Assembly (NCBI GenBank): GCA_027924025.1
Contig: AP026970.1
Coordinates: 2,192,501 to 2,256,500, forward strand
Source of the DNA: Comamonadaceae bacterium OS-4
GTDB taxonomy: Bacteria; Pseudomonadota; Gammaproteobacteria; Burkholderiales; Burkholderiaceae_C
Reading direction: 5' to 3'
Length of the DNA: 64,000 nt
The notes beneath the pieces were generated by a model that was given only the letters and a program-made list of their open reading frames with translations, did not search any database and had not been told where the DNA came from. This document shows positions 18,552-26,842 of the stretch, piece after piece. The translations under genes and the position numbers were made by a program. Position 1 is the stretch's first letter; each line of letters begins with the position of its first letter.

Positions 18552-18573
18552 GACTAGCGGACTCAAGTATAGC
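18552..18573 (-). promoter_or_regulatory. iscR promoter -10 with overlapping IscR type 1-like operator
   Basis: Read on the minus strand, TATACT (18571-18566, preceded by TGC as an extended -10) runs into ATACTTGAGTCC then GCTAGTCAA. This fits the type 1 IscR consensus, ATASYYGACT with a dyad-related AGTCRR half, at most positions. The right half is strong and the left half has a G for C. It lies 28-46 bases before the iscR start, where autoregulation is expected. Confidence 0.65.
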
Positions 18574-18593
18574 ACTAAACCCCGCATGTCAGT

Positions 18594-18625
18594 CGGGTAA
18601 GCAGACTGATCAGTCTATTTACCCG
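18594..18625. repeat. 32-bp dyad between uvrB and iscR
   Basis: CGGGTAA-gc-AGACTGA / TCAGTCT-at-TTACCCG, symmetric over 32 bases apart from one two-base step. The core AGACTGATCAGTCT (18603-18616) is a perfect palindrome. It lies downstream of the uvrB stop and upstream of the iscR promoter. It could be an extended operator or the uvrB terminator stem; no T tract follows on the minus strand. Confidence 0.6.
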
Positions 18626-18641
18626 ATAGGAATAATCAACT

Positions 18642-20765
18642 TTACAGATTGACGATGTTGTCTGTCCCTGGCGCGCCAAAAGCCTGCTCTTTCAGGATGG
18701 TCAATTGGTCGCGCACACGCGCTGCTTTTTCGAACTCGAGATTCCGCGCGTGCTCCATCATGAGCTTCTCCAAGCGCTTGATTTCGCGCGACACATCCTT
18801 CTCGCTCATGTCTTCCACTTGGGCGCGTTGATGGGCGTCGCGCTCCAGGCGCTCGGCCTCTTTGCCCGCCTTTTCGCTGTAGACGCCATCAATCAGGTCG
18901 CGAACCTTTTTGACAATGGCTTTGGGCGTAATGCCTCGCTCCAGGTTGTGGGCGATTTGTTTTTTGCGGCGGCGCTCGGTTTCGCCGATGGCGCGCGCCA
19001 TGGAGTCCGTGATCTTGTCGGCATACAAAATAGCTTTGCCTTCCAGATTGCGGGCAGCACGGCCGATGGTCTGGATCAATGAGCGCTCGGAGCGCAAAAA
19101 GCCTTCTTTATCGGCATCCAGAATTGCGACGAGTGAGACCTCCGGGATATCCAAGCCCTCTCGCAGCAAGTTGATTCCGACCAGTACATCAAACGTGCCC
19201 AAACGCAGGTCGCGCAAAATTTCGACCCGCTCTACGGTGTCCACATCGCTATGCAGGTAACGCACCTTGACGCCGTTGTCGGTCAGGTAATCGGTGAGCT
19301 GCTCCGCCATTCGTTTGGTCAGAGTGGTGATCAACACGCGCTCGTTTTTGTCGACCCGGATCCGGATTTCCTGCAGCACATCATCTACTTGGCTCCCCGC
19401 CGGACGCACCTCCACCTCAGGGTCCACCAAGCCCGTGGGGCGCACCACCTGCTCCACCACCTGCCCGGCATGCTCGTTTTCCCACTGGGCGGGCGTGGCC
19501 GACACAAATACGACCTGCCGCATTTTGGTCTCGAACTCTTCAAACTTGAGCGGCCGGTTATCCAAGGCGCTGGGCAAGCGGAATCCGTACTCCACCAGAG
19601 TTGTTTTACGCGCGCGGTCGCCGTTGTACATACCACCGAACTGACCAATCAACACATGGCTCTCGTCCAAAAACATCATCGCGTCTTTGGGCAAATAGTC
19701 AGTCAAGGTCGACGGCGGCTCACCAGGGGCAGACCCGCTCAAATGGCGCGAGTAATTTTCAATGCCTTTGCAATGCCCCACCTCACTGAGCATTTCCAGG
19801 TCAAAGCGGGTGCGTTGCTCTAGGCGCTGCGCCTCAACCAGCTTGCCCATGCCAACAAACTCTTTCAAACGACCCGCCAGCTCGGTTTTGATGGTCTCCA
19901 CCGCTGCCAGCACCTGGTCGCGGGGCGTGACGTAGTGGCTACTGGGGTAGACGGTAAAGCGCGGGATTTTCTGGCGGATGCGCCCTGTCAGCGGGTCAAA
20001 CAACTGCAGGCTCTCAATCTCGTCGTCAAACAGCTCGACGCGAATCGCCATCTCACTGTGCTCGGCCGGAAAGATATCGATGGTGTCACCCCGCACCCGG
20101 AAGGCACCCCGGCTGAAATCCATGTCATTGCGCTGGTACTGCATCCGCACCAATTGGGCGATCATGTCGCGCTGGCCCATACGGTCGCCGGTGCGCAAGG
20201 TCATCACCATCTGGTGGTAACTTTCTGGCTTGCCGATGCCGTAAATGGCCGACACGGTCGCCACAATCACCACATCCCGCCGCTCGATGATGCTCTTGGT
20301 GCAACTCAGGCGCATTTGTTCAATGTGCTCGTTGATCGCACTGTCTTTCTCAATAAAGAGGTCGCGCTGAGGCACATAGGCCTCGGGCTGGTAGTAGTCG
20401 TAGTAGCTGACGAAATACTCCACCGCATTCTTCGGAAAGAACTCGCGGAACTCGCTGTACAGCTGGGCAGCAAGTGTCTTATTCGGGGCAAACACGATCG
20501 CAGGACGGCCCAAACGGGCGATCACGTTCGCCATGGTGAACGTCTTGCCCGACCCGGTCACGCCCAGCAAGGTTTGAAAAACCTCGCCATCTTCCACACC
20601 ACTCACCAGCTGATCAATCGCTTCCGGCTGGTCCCCCGCGGGCGGATAGGGCTGGTACAGCTCAAAAGGCGACCCCGGGAAACTGACAAAGGTACCGGTA
20701 CGCACTTGCGCCGAATCATCGTTTTCCACGACGGCGAGGGGCACAGGATTTTTGGAGGCAGGCAT
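18642..20765 (-). CDS. uvrB: excinuclease ABC subunit B
   Basis: A 707-residue nucleotide-excision-repair helicase-like protein. It has Walker A GVTGSGKT near residue 70, the DNA-wedging beta-hairpin segment [16 protein letters not shown], helicase motif VI region QTIGRAARN, and a C-terminal UVR domain ([13 protein letters not shown]) that contacts UvrA/UvrC. It loads onto damaged DNA and directs UvrC incision. ATG 20765 was chosen; a TTG at 20804 would add 13 hydrophobic residues without support. It is divergent from the nitronate monooxygenase gene. Confidence 0.95.
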   Translation of the reverse strand: MPASKNPVPLAVVENDDSAQVRTGTFVSFPGSPFELYQPYPPAGDQPEAIDQLVSGVEDGEVFQTLLGVTGSGKTFTMANVIARLGRPAIVFAPNKTLAAQLYSEFREFFPKNAVEYFVSYYDYYQPEAYVPQRDLFIEKDSAINEHIEQMRLSCTKSIIERRDVVIVATVSAIYGIGKPESYHQMVMTLRTGDRMGQRDMIAQLVRMQYQRNDMDFSRGAFRVRGDTIDIFPAEHSEMAIRVELFDDEIESLQLFDPLTGRIRQKIPRFTVYPSSHYVTPRDQVLAAVETIKTELAGRLKEFVGMGKLVEAQRLEQRTRFDLEMLSEVGHCKGIENYSRHLSGSAPGEPPSTLTDYLPKDAMMFLDESHVLIGQFGGMYNGDRARKTTLVEYGFRLPSALDNRPLKFEEFETKMRQVVFVSATPAQWENEHAGQVVEQVVRPTGLVDPEVEVRPAGSQVDDVLQEIRIRVDKNERVLITTLTKRMAEQLTDYLTDNGVKVRYLHSDVDTVERVEILRDLRLGTFDVLVGINLLREGLDIPEVSLVAILDADKEGFLRSERSLIQTIGRAARNLEGKAILYADKITDSMARAIGETERRRKKQIAHNLERGITPKAIVKKVRDLIDGVYSEKAGKEAERLERDAHQRAQVEDMSEKDVSREIKRLEKLMMEHARNLEFEKAARVRDQLTILKEQAFGAPGTDNIVNL

Positions 20766-20841
20766 GAGAGTAGGTCCGGACAACAGAAAAAGCACGAAAC
20801 CCAAGACTGTAGACTAGCTGCGCAACTGTAGGGGGTTTGAC

Positions 20842-21894
20842 TTGCAAAGCACTTTGTTTCCCGGGGTACGGCTGCCCCTTGTTCAGGCACCCATGGCGGG
20901 CGCACAAGGTGCTGCCTTGGCGGCTGCCGTCTGCAACGCAGGTGCACTGGGCTCTTTGCCAGCCGCCATGCACACGCCAGAGTCACTGGAGCGCGAGCTT
21001 GCCGGGCTGCGCGCGCTCACCCCACACCCATTCAATGTGAATTTCTTTTGCCACTCGCCACCTGTACCGGATCCGGTTACCGAGGCGCATTGGATGGAAA
21101 CCCTGCGACCGCACTACCAGCAATGGCAGTTGACCGGCCAAGACATGGTGCCCGGGCCGGGCCGGGCACCTTTTTCCGCGGCCATGGCCGAGGTGCTGGA
21201 GTCGTTTCGACCGGCGGTGGTGAGCTTTCATTTTGGCCTGCCGGCTCCCGCGTTGCTCGCACGGGTCAAAGCCATGGGCAGCTTGGTAATGTCGTCCGCC
21301 ACCACGGTGGAAGAAGGTCTCTGGTTGCAAGACCATGGTGCCGATATCGTGATTGCACAAGGTCTGGAAGCGGGTGGGCACCGGGGGGTGTTCTTGCATA
21401 CAGACCTCAGTACCCAGCGCCCCTTGGCGGAATTGTTGTTGCCATTGGTCCAATCACTGCGCATCCCGGTGTTAGCCGCGGGTGGCATTGCAAGCGATGC
21501 CGATGTCGCCGCAGCGATGGCCATGGGCGCCGCGGGTGTGCAGTTAGGTACAGCCTATCTGACCTGTCACGAAGCCACGACCAGCGCGCTGCACCGGAGG
21601 GCACTCCAAGCGACACCACCGCGCACCACCGCGCTCACCAACATTTTCACCGGCAGGCCAGCTCGCGGCATCGTGAACCACGCCATGCAAAGCCTAGGCC
21701 CCATGAACCCTGAGGCACCCGCATTTCCGCTGGCCACGGCGGCCATGGCCCCGCTCAGGGCCCGTGCCGAGGCAGCCGGCTCGGACGACTTCAGCCCCTT
21801 GTGGGCCGGGACCAACATGCAAGGCTGCTTGAGCGAATCCGCAGCGGACACCACCCGCAGGCTCGCAAAAGGCTTTGACACCATCGCATCGTAA
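20842..21894 (+). CDS. nitronate monooxygenase (NMO/2-nitropropane dioxygenase family)
   Basis: A 350-residue FMN TIM-barrel enzyme. The N-terminus FPGVRLPLVQAPMAGA is typical of the family. GLEAGGHRG with His180 is the catalytic/FMN region, and AAGGIASDADV with GAAGVQLGTAYL forms the phosphate-binding part. Class I members oxidise toxic alkyl nitronates such as propionate-3-nitronate; the substrate here is inferred. The start TTG 20842 has a G-rich Shine-Dalgarno (AGGGGG) about six bases before it; no ATG fits. Confidence 0.85.
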   Translation: MQSTLFPGVRLPLVQAPMAGAQGAALAAAVCNAGALGSLPAAMHTPESLERELAGLRALTPHPFNVNFFCHSPPVPDPVTEAHWMETLRPHYQQWQLTGQDMVPGPGRAPFSAAMAEVLESFRPAVVSFHFGLPAPALLARVKAMGSLVMSSATTVEEGLWLQDHGADIVIAQGLEAGGHRGVFLHTDLSTQRPLAELLLPLVQSLRIPVLAAGGIASDADVAAAMAMGAAGVQLGTAYLTCHEATTSALHRRALQATPPRTTALTNIFTGRPARGIVNHAMQSLGPMNPEAPAFPLATAAMAPLRARAEAAGSDDFSPLWAGTNMQGCLSESAADTTRRLAKGFDTIAS

Positions 21895-21899
21895 GAGTG

Positions 21900-21916
21900 G
21901 GCACCATCCCGGTGCC
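21900..21916 (+). terminator. weak terminator-like hairpin after NMO gene
   Basis: GGCACC-atccc-GGTGCC followed by GTTTAAAA, six bases after the stop codon. The stem is short and the T run only three, so termination is likely to be weak. Confidence 0.35.
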
Positions 21917-21987
21917 GTTTAAAATACGCATTTCCTCCGCGGCTCTCCACAGAACCGTTCATCGCCCCCTCCGTTCAGGACTTATTC

Positions 21988-23196
21988 ATGTCTCTTTTTA
22001 CTGCCGTCGAAATGGCTCCCCGTGACCCTATCCTGGGTCTGAACGAACAATTCAACGCTGACACCAACCCCAGCAAAGTGAACCTCGGCGTGGGCGTGTA
22101 TTTCGACGACAACGGCAAGCTACCCCTGCTGCAGTGCGTGCAAGCTGCTGAAAAGACCATGATGGACAAGCCTACTGCCCGTGGCTACCTGCCTATCGAC
22201 GGTATTGCAGCATACGACTCGGCTGTAAAAGGCCTGGTTTTCGGTGCTGACTCCGACGTGGTCAAGAGCGGCCGCGTGGCAACCGTGCAAGCCATCGGCG
22301 GCACCGGCGGCCTGAAAATCGGCGCTGACTTCCTGAAGAAAATCAGCCCCAACGCCACCGTGCTGATCTCGGACCCCAGCTGGGAAAACCACCGCGCGCT
22401 GTTCACCAACGCCGGCTTCCCCGTGGACACTTACCCCTACTTCGACCAAAACGCCAACGGCGGTCTCGGCGGCATCAACTTTGACGGCATGTTGGCCAAG
22501 TTGAACGGCGCCGCCGAAGGCACCATCGTGCTGCTGCACGCTTGCTGCCACAACCCCACCGGTTACGACATCACCGCCGCCCAATGGGACCAAGTGATTG
22601 CTGTGGTCAAAGCACGCAAGCTGACCGCCTTCCTCGACATGGCCTACCAAGGGTTCGGCTACGGCATCGCTGAAGACGGCGCTGTGATCGCCAAGTTTGT
22701 GGCCGCTGAGCTGAACATTTTTGTGTCCACCAGCTTCTCCAAGAGCTTCAGCCTCTACGGCGAGCGCGTGGGCGCCCTGAGCGTGGTCGGCAGCAGCAAG
22801 GAAGAAACCGACCGCGTCCTGAGCCAGCTCAAGATCGCCATTCGCACCAACTACTCTAACCCGCCCACCCACGGTGGCGCCATCGTGGCAGCGGTGCTGA
22901 ACAACCCCGAGCTGCGTGCCCAGTGGGAACAGGAACTCGGCGAAATGCGCGTGCGCATCAAGGCCATGCGCCAGAAGCTGGTGGACGGCCTGAAGGCTGC
23001 TGGAGTCACCAAGGACATGTCCTTCATCACGACCCAGATCGGCATGTTCAGCTACTCCGGCCTGTCCAAAGACCAGATGGTGCGCCTGCGTTCTGAGTTC
23101 GGCGTGTACGGCACCGACACCGGCCGCATGTGCGTCGCTGCCCTGAACAGCAAGAACATCGACTACGTCTGCCAGGCGATCGCCAAGGTCGTCTAA
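21988..23196 (+). CDS. aromatic-amino-acid / aspartate aminotransferase (class I)
   Basis: A 402-residue PLP aminotransferase of the AspC/TyrB group. The PLP Schiff-base lysine is Lys252 in STSFSKSFSLYGERVG. Other family marks are KVNLGVGVY near the N-terminus, HACCHNPTG (the Asn contacting PLP) and DMAYQGFGYG. It transfers amino groups between aspartate or aromatic amino acids and 2-oxoglutarate; AspC versus TyrB cannot be settled from sequence reading alone. Codon use is strongly biased to C-ending codons, suggesting high expression. The start ATG 21988 is clear. Confidence 0.9.
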   Translation: MSLFTAVEMAPRDPILGLNEQFNADTNPSKVNLGVGVYFDDNGKLPLLQCVQAAEKTMMDKPTARGYLPIDGIAAYDSAVKGLVFGADSDVVKSGRVATVQAIGGTGGLKIGADFLKKISPNATVLISDPSWENHRALFTNAGFPVDTYPYFDQNANGGLGGINFDGMLAKLNGAAEGTIVLLHACCHNPTGYDITAAQWDQVIAVVKARKLTAFLDMAYQGFGYGIAEDGAVIAKFVAAELNIFVSTSFSKSFSLYGERVGALSVVGSSKEETDRVLSQLKIAIRTNYSNPPTHGGAIVAAVLNNPELRAQWEQELGEMRVRIKAMRQKLVDGLKAAGVTKDMSFITTQIGMFSYSGLSKDQMVRLRSEFGVYGTDTGRMCVAALNSKNIDYVCQAIAKVV

Positions 23197-23225
23197 GACC
23201 CTATGCGGGGCGGATGCCCCGCTGA

Positions 23226-23270
23226 AGCAGCTATCTTTTTGATAGCTGCTTGCGCATATTCCACGGGCGT
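23226..23270. repeat. dispersed palindromic repeat, copy 3 (fullest intergenic copy)
   Basis: AGCAGCTATC-ttttt-GATAGCTGCT is a perfect 10-bp inverted repeat (23226-23250), followed by TGCGCATATTCCACGGGCG. It lies between the aminotransferase and the phospholipase-like gene. Its hairpin with a U-rich loop could also end transcription. The flanking TGCGCATATTC recurs at 9468 and, in part, at 51251. Confidence 0.7.
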
Positions 23271-23286
23271 CAATGGAGACAAGTGC

Positions 23287-24630
23287 ATGAAAAAAATAGC
23301 CTATGCGTTGGGAGCCCTGCTTGGGCTGATTTCCACCACCGCAGGTGCATGGGGCAACCACACCCTCGCAGCCTACCGGGCACTGGAGGCGATGCCCGAA
23401 GTCGCCAACGCGGCGCCTGTGACCGTTGAGGCCCTGGAAAGCTTCCTCAAGGCGGAGGAAAAGACCATTGAGGCCTTGCTGGCCAGCCACGAGGCTTGGG
23501 CCGCGGCCAATCTGCAAAGTTATCCACCCCGCCCGTCCAAACTGGCTTTTGTGGCCAACCCGAACCGCAGTGACGAAGCGCGCCGATTGGCATTTGCACA
23601 TGCCTTGCGCATCGCCCCCAACAGCCGGTTTGCACTTTTCATCCAGCCCGACCCGAAGCTCAATACCTCGCCCGCACCGCGCTTGGCCTCGGAGACTGTC
23701 ACCACCTTGCCCATGTTGGGCAATGCCAGCCAGAAATTTCAACCCCTCAAGGTGGGTGACGCTGTAGCGCCCCTGGCGGTTGCCGCCAGTGCCGCTGACG
23801 AGCCGGACTACGGGCTGGACATCAACCTGTTTGAAGACAGCCCTTCCGAGTGGGGCAAGATGTACGGCTTCGGCACCCTTCCCTTCGGCAACCCCTTGCT
23901 GGTGTATGGCAGCCAAGCGCCATTCCACATGGGTTTCATGCATGAGAACAAGGTGCTGTACACCGCGGCGCCTTTCATCAAGCGGACCTTTCCCCAGTTG
24001 CGGGTGTACCAGTACTCCACCCTCGCCTCTCTGGCCTTCCGCACCGGCCACCCGTATTGGGGTTGGCGCTTTACCGGCCTGGCACTGCACTACATCCAGG
24101 ACTTGACCCAGCCCTACCACGCGAGCCTGTCCCCCGGCGACTCCACCCTCAAGCTGCTGGCGGTGAATGCCGTCTCCATGGTGGGCTTCTCCGGCATGAA
24201 AAACGACATGGTGACCTTGCTGTCGAACCGGCACTTGGCATTGGAAAAGTACCAGTCTGAAGTACTGCTCAACTCTGCGCTGGCCAAGCAAGACACCCCG
24301 ATTGATCAGGCCCTGCGTCACACCGACAAAGACGCCAGCTACCCCGAGTGGCACGACCTGTACCTGCGCAATGTGGTGTCCGCACAAGCGGCCTCGTATG
24401 GCAATCGCATCGCCCAGACCCTCGTGGACAGCATGCCCCAAGGATTCGTGTCCGACCCGAATTACGACTTCGGCGCCAACGAAGAACGGGTGACGTTGGT
24501 GAAGGAATTGGTAAACGTCCCCACCGAGGCCAAACTCCGCCTGGACGCGCTCGTCGCGGAGTTGCTCTCCAACTTCGGAGCCCACAGCCGCAATGCGATC
24601 CGAGGGATTCTCAAGGCAAGTAACCGCTAA
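23287..24630 (+). CDS. secreted zinc-dependent phospholipase C / S1-P1 nuclease-like protein
   Basis: A 447-residue exported protein. The signal peptide probably ends after Ala21, giving a mature N-terminal Trp (WGNHT). In zinc phospholipase C and S1/P1 nucleases the N-terminal Trp and an early His are zinc ligands. The hallmark H-x3-D-x3-Q-P-x-H occurs as HYIQDLTQPYH (His268, Asp272, His278), followed by H-x3-E (His316, Glu320). Together these reproduce the trinuclear zinc site. Whether it cleaves phospholipid or nucleic acid cannot be told. ATG 23287 was chosen because it gives the signal peptide; the 28 extra codons upstream cross the repeat. Confidence 0.72.
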   Translation: MKKIAYALGALLGLISTTAGAWGNHTLAAYRALEAMPEVANAAPVTVEALESFLKAEEKTIEALLASHEAWAAANLQSYPPRPSKLAFVANPNRSDEARRLAFAHALRIAPNSRFALFIQPDPKLNTSPAPRLASETVTTLPMLGNASQKFQPLKVGDAVAPLAVAASAADEPDYGLDINLFEDSPSEWGKMYGFGTLPFGNPLLVYGSQAPFHMGFMHENKVLYTAAPFIKRTFPQLRVYQYSTLASLAFRTGHPYWGWRFTGLALHYIQDLTQPYHASLSPGDSTLKLLAVNAVSMVGFSGMKNDMVTLLSNRHLALEKYQSEVLLNSALAKQDTPIDQALRHTDKDASYPEWHDLYLRNVVSAQAASYGNRIAQTLVDSMPQGFVSDPNYDFGANEERVTLVKELVNVPTEAKLRLDALVAELLSNFGAHSRNAIRGILKASNR

Positions 24631-24649
24631 TTTGCGCACTCCTGTTATA

Positions 24650-24660
24650 TTGCACTGCAA
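24650..24660. promoter_or_regulatory. palindrome upstream of phaZ, possible PhaR-type operator
   Basis: TTGCA-C-TGCAA is a perfect dyad 25 bases before the phaZ start. TGC/GCA-rich dyads are known targets of the PHA-responsive repressor PhaR in other proteobacteria. The assignment is inference from sequence type and position. Confidence 0.4.
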
Positions 24661-24684
24661 CATTTTCCCGAAAGCGAGCCTCAC

Positions 24685-26121
24685 ATGCTGTACCAGCTCT
24701 ACGAAACCCAACGTTCCCTGATGGAGCCGTTTTCCGATCTGGCACTGGCGGCGGCCAAGTTGTATAGCAACCCGCTGTCCGTGGCCGGACAAAACCCTTT
24801 CGCCCAGCGCCTGTCCGCCAGCTACGACCTGATGCACCGCTTGGGCAAAGACTATGAAAAGCCTGAATTCGGCCTGCGCACCATCGACGTCGATGGTGTA
24901 GACATCGCCATCCATGAGCGGGTAGAGCTCAGCAAACCCTTCTGCGAATTGCGCCGTTTCAAGCGTTTTACCGACGACACCGCAACCCTGGAAAAAATCA
25001 AGGGCCAGCCGGTGGTGCTGATCGTGGCGCCCCTGTCGGGCCACTACTCCACCTTGCTGCGCGACACCGTCAAGACCATGTTGAAAGACCACAAGGTCTA
25101 CATCACTGACTGGAAAAATGCCCGTCTGGTGCCCATGTCAGACGGCGAGTTCCACTTGGACGACTATGTCAACTATGTGCAGGAGTTCATCCGCCACGTG
25201 CAGGGTAAGTACGGCAACTGCCACGTCATGAGCGTCTGCCAGCCCACCGTGCCGGTGCTGGCTGCGGTGTCGCTGATGGCAAGCCGCGGTGAGACTACGC
25301 CCCTCACCATGACCATGATGGGCGGCCCGATTGATGCCCGCAAGTCCCCCACTGCGGTGAACAACTTGGCCATGAACAAGAGCCATAGCTGGTTCGAAAA
25401 CAACGTGATTTACCGCGTGCCCAGCAACTTCCCCGGCTCCGGGCGTCGCGTGTACCCCGGCTTCTTGCAGCACACCGGCTTTGTGGCCATGAACCCCGAC
25501 CACCATGCCAAGAGCCATTACGACTACTTCAAGGACCTGATCAAGGGCGACGACGCCTCGGCCGAAGCCCACCGCAAGTTCTACGACGAGTACAACGCGG
25601 TGCTGGACATGGACGCCGACTACTACCTCGAGACCATCCGCGTGGTGTTCCAGGATTTTGCGCTGGTCAGCGGCACCTGGGATGTGCGGGGCGAGGACGG
25701 CAAGATCGAACGCGTCAAGCCGGCCGACATCACCACCACCGCCCTGCTGTCGGTGGAAGGCGAGCTGGACGATATCTCCGGCTCCGGCCAGACCCGTGCG
25801 GTACACGACATTTGCAGTGGCGTGCCCAAATCGCTACAAAAGCACTACGAGGCCCTGGGTGCCGGGCACTATGGCATCTTCTCCGGCCGCCGCTGGCGCG
25901 AGATGGTGTACCCGCAGGTCAAGGCTTTCATCAAGAGCCACAACAGCCAAGCGAGTGCACCTGCTTCTACAGAGACGGCTGCGGTACAGACTGCCGTCGT
26001 AGAGGCTGTCGCAGCCGTGCCTGCCGCCATTTCAGAGTCAAAAGCGGCTCCAGCGCCCGTAAAGACTGCGCCAGCAGCTACCAAAAAAGTAGCACGCAAG
26101 CGGGTCAGCACCACCAAGTGA
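24685..26121 (+). CDS. phaZ: intracellular polyhydroxyalkanoate depolymerase
   Basis: A 478-residue granule-associated depolymerase of the Ralstonia PhaZ1 type, releasing hydroxybutyrate units from stored PHB. The lipase-box-like motif has a cysteine nucleophile, SVCQPT (Cys185). The acid and His are expected in the SVEGELDDISG and ALGAGHYGIFSG regions. The last 60 residues are an Ala/Pro/Lys-rich low-complexity tail ending in basic residues (TKKVARKR). Part of this tail is encoded by a copy of the dispersed repeat (26074-26103). The start is ATG 24685. The next gene starts three bases after the stop. Confidence 0.9.
   Translation: MLYQLYETQRSLMEPFSDLALAAAKLYSNPLSVAGQNPFAQRLSASYDLMHRLGKDYEKPEFGLRTIDVDGVDIAIHERVELSKPFCELRRFKRFTDDTATLEKIKGQPVVLIVAPLSGHYSTLLRDTVKTMLKDHKVYITDWKNARLVPMSDGEFHLDDYVNYVQEFIRHVQGKYGNCHVMSVCQPTVPVLAAVSLMASRGETTPLTMTMMGGPIDARKSPTAVNNLAMNKSHSWFENNVIYRVPSNFPGSGRRVYPGFLQHTGFVAMNPDHHAKSHYDYFKDLIKGDDASAEAHRKFYDEYNAVLDMDADYYLETIRVVFQDFALVSGTWDVRGEDGKIERVKPADITTTALLSVEGELDDISGSGQTRAVHDICSGVPKSLQKHYEALGAGHYGIFSGRRWREMVYPQVKAFIKSHNSQASAPASTETAAVQTAVVEAVAAVPAAISESKAAPAPVKTAPAATKKVARKRVSTTK
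26074..26103. repeat. dispersed palindromic repeat, copy 4 (inside phaZ)
   Basis: GCTAC-caaaaaa-GTAGC followed by ACGCAAGCG. It matches the stem-A/T-loop-stem plus GC-rich right flank of the family. It is in frame near the 3' end of phaZ and encodes the basic stretch ATKKVARK. Confidence 0.5.
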
Positions 26122-26123
26122 GC

Positions 26124-26801
26124 ATGGTCCCGGAGGCTGCGCCTCTGCTGGCGCAGCAGCTTCTGGACGCGCTGCCGCAAACCCAGTGCACCCGCTGCGG
26201 TTACCCCGATTGCGCCGCCTATGCCGGCGCAATGGCGCGTAACGAAGCTCCCATCAACCAGTGTCCTCCCGGAGGCGCAGAGGGTATTGCGCGCCTGGCG
26301 GCCATCACCGGTAGTCCGGTCATTCCCCTGAACCCGGAGTTCGGGCAGGAAGGGACGCGCACCGTCGTCTTCATTGATGAAGACTGGTGCATAGGCTGCA
26401 CCCTGTGTATCAAGGCCTGCCCGACCGATGCCATCATCGGCAGCAACAAGCGCATGCACACGGTGATCGAGGCACACTGCACCGGCTGCAACCTGTGCCT
26501 GCCGGTGTGCCCTGTGGATTGCATGTTGGTGGAAACTGTCTCAGGCGATCGCACCGGGTGGGATGCCTGGAGCGTGGAAGACGCCTTGAAGGCGCGCCAG
26601 CGCTACGAAGGCCGCCAAGTGCGGCAGGCCCGCGAGGCTGAAGATCACGCCCACGCTTTGGAAGCCAAAGCGCGCATGAAGCTGGCAGATATGGCCACCC
26701 ATTCCCAACACACCGATGAAGCGGTGTTGGACCAAAAACGTGCAGTTATTCAAGCCGTGCTCGCCAAAGCCCGGGCTCGACAGGCTGGCAAGGCTGACTG
26801 A
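26124..26801 (+). CDS. rsxB: RsxB/RnfB-type polyferredoxin
   Basis: A 225-residue iron-sulphur protein. The N-terminal cluster motif is C-x2-C-x4-C-x16-C (Cys22, 25, 30, 47; QCTRCGYPDC). Two classic 4Fe-4S motifs follow: Cys89/92/95/99 (CIGCTLCIKACP) and Cys119/122/125/129 (CTGCNLCLPVCP). The C-terminal 75 residues are charged and helical. It lacks the N-terminal membrane helix of full RnfB, and no rnfACDGE genes are near, so it may act as a soluble electron carrier. The start is ATG 26124, three bases after phaZ; the longer open frame into phaZ is discarded. Confidence 0.85.
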   Translation: MVPEAAPLLAQQLLDALPQTQCTRCGYPDCAAYAGAMARNEAPINQCPPGGAEGIARLAAITGSPVIPLNPEFGQEGTRTVVFIDEDWCIGCTLCIKACPTDAIIGSNKRMHTVIEAHCTGCNLCLPVCPVDCMLVETVSGDRTGWDAWSVEDALKARQRYEGRQVRQAREAEDHAHALEAKARMKLADMATHSQHTDEAVLDQKRAVIQAVLAKARARQAGKAD

Positions 26802-26842
26802 ATCCACCAGTCGCCCAGCCGCCCGGTGAGAGCACTGGGCAA

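Noticed and set aside
22120..25092. 990-codon open frame on the minus strand
   Set aside because: It is antisense to the aminotransferase, phospholipase-like and phaZ genes, is rich in His, Gly and Val as expected for a shadow of GC-biased codons, and has no domain.
25812..26123. N-terminal extension of the RsxB-type ferredoxin into phaZ
   Set aside because: It is out of frame with phaZ over about 310 bases and lacks any domain; ATG 26124 gives the expected N-terminus.
26813..26840. Terminator between rsxB and the chemoreceptor gene
   Set aside because: GCCCAG/CTGGGC has a 16-base loop and no T run; too weak to call.
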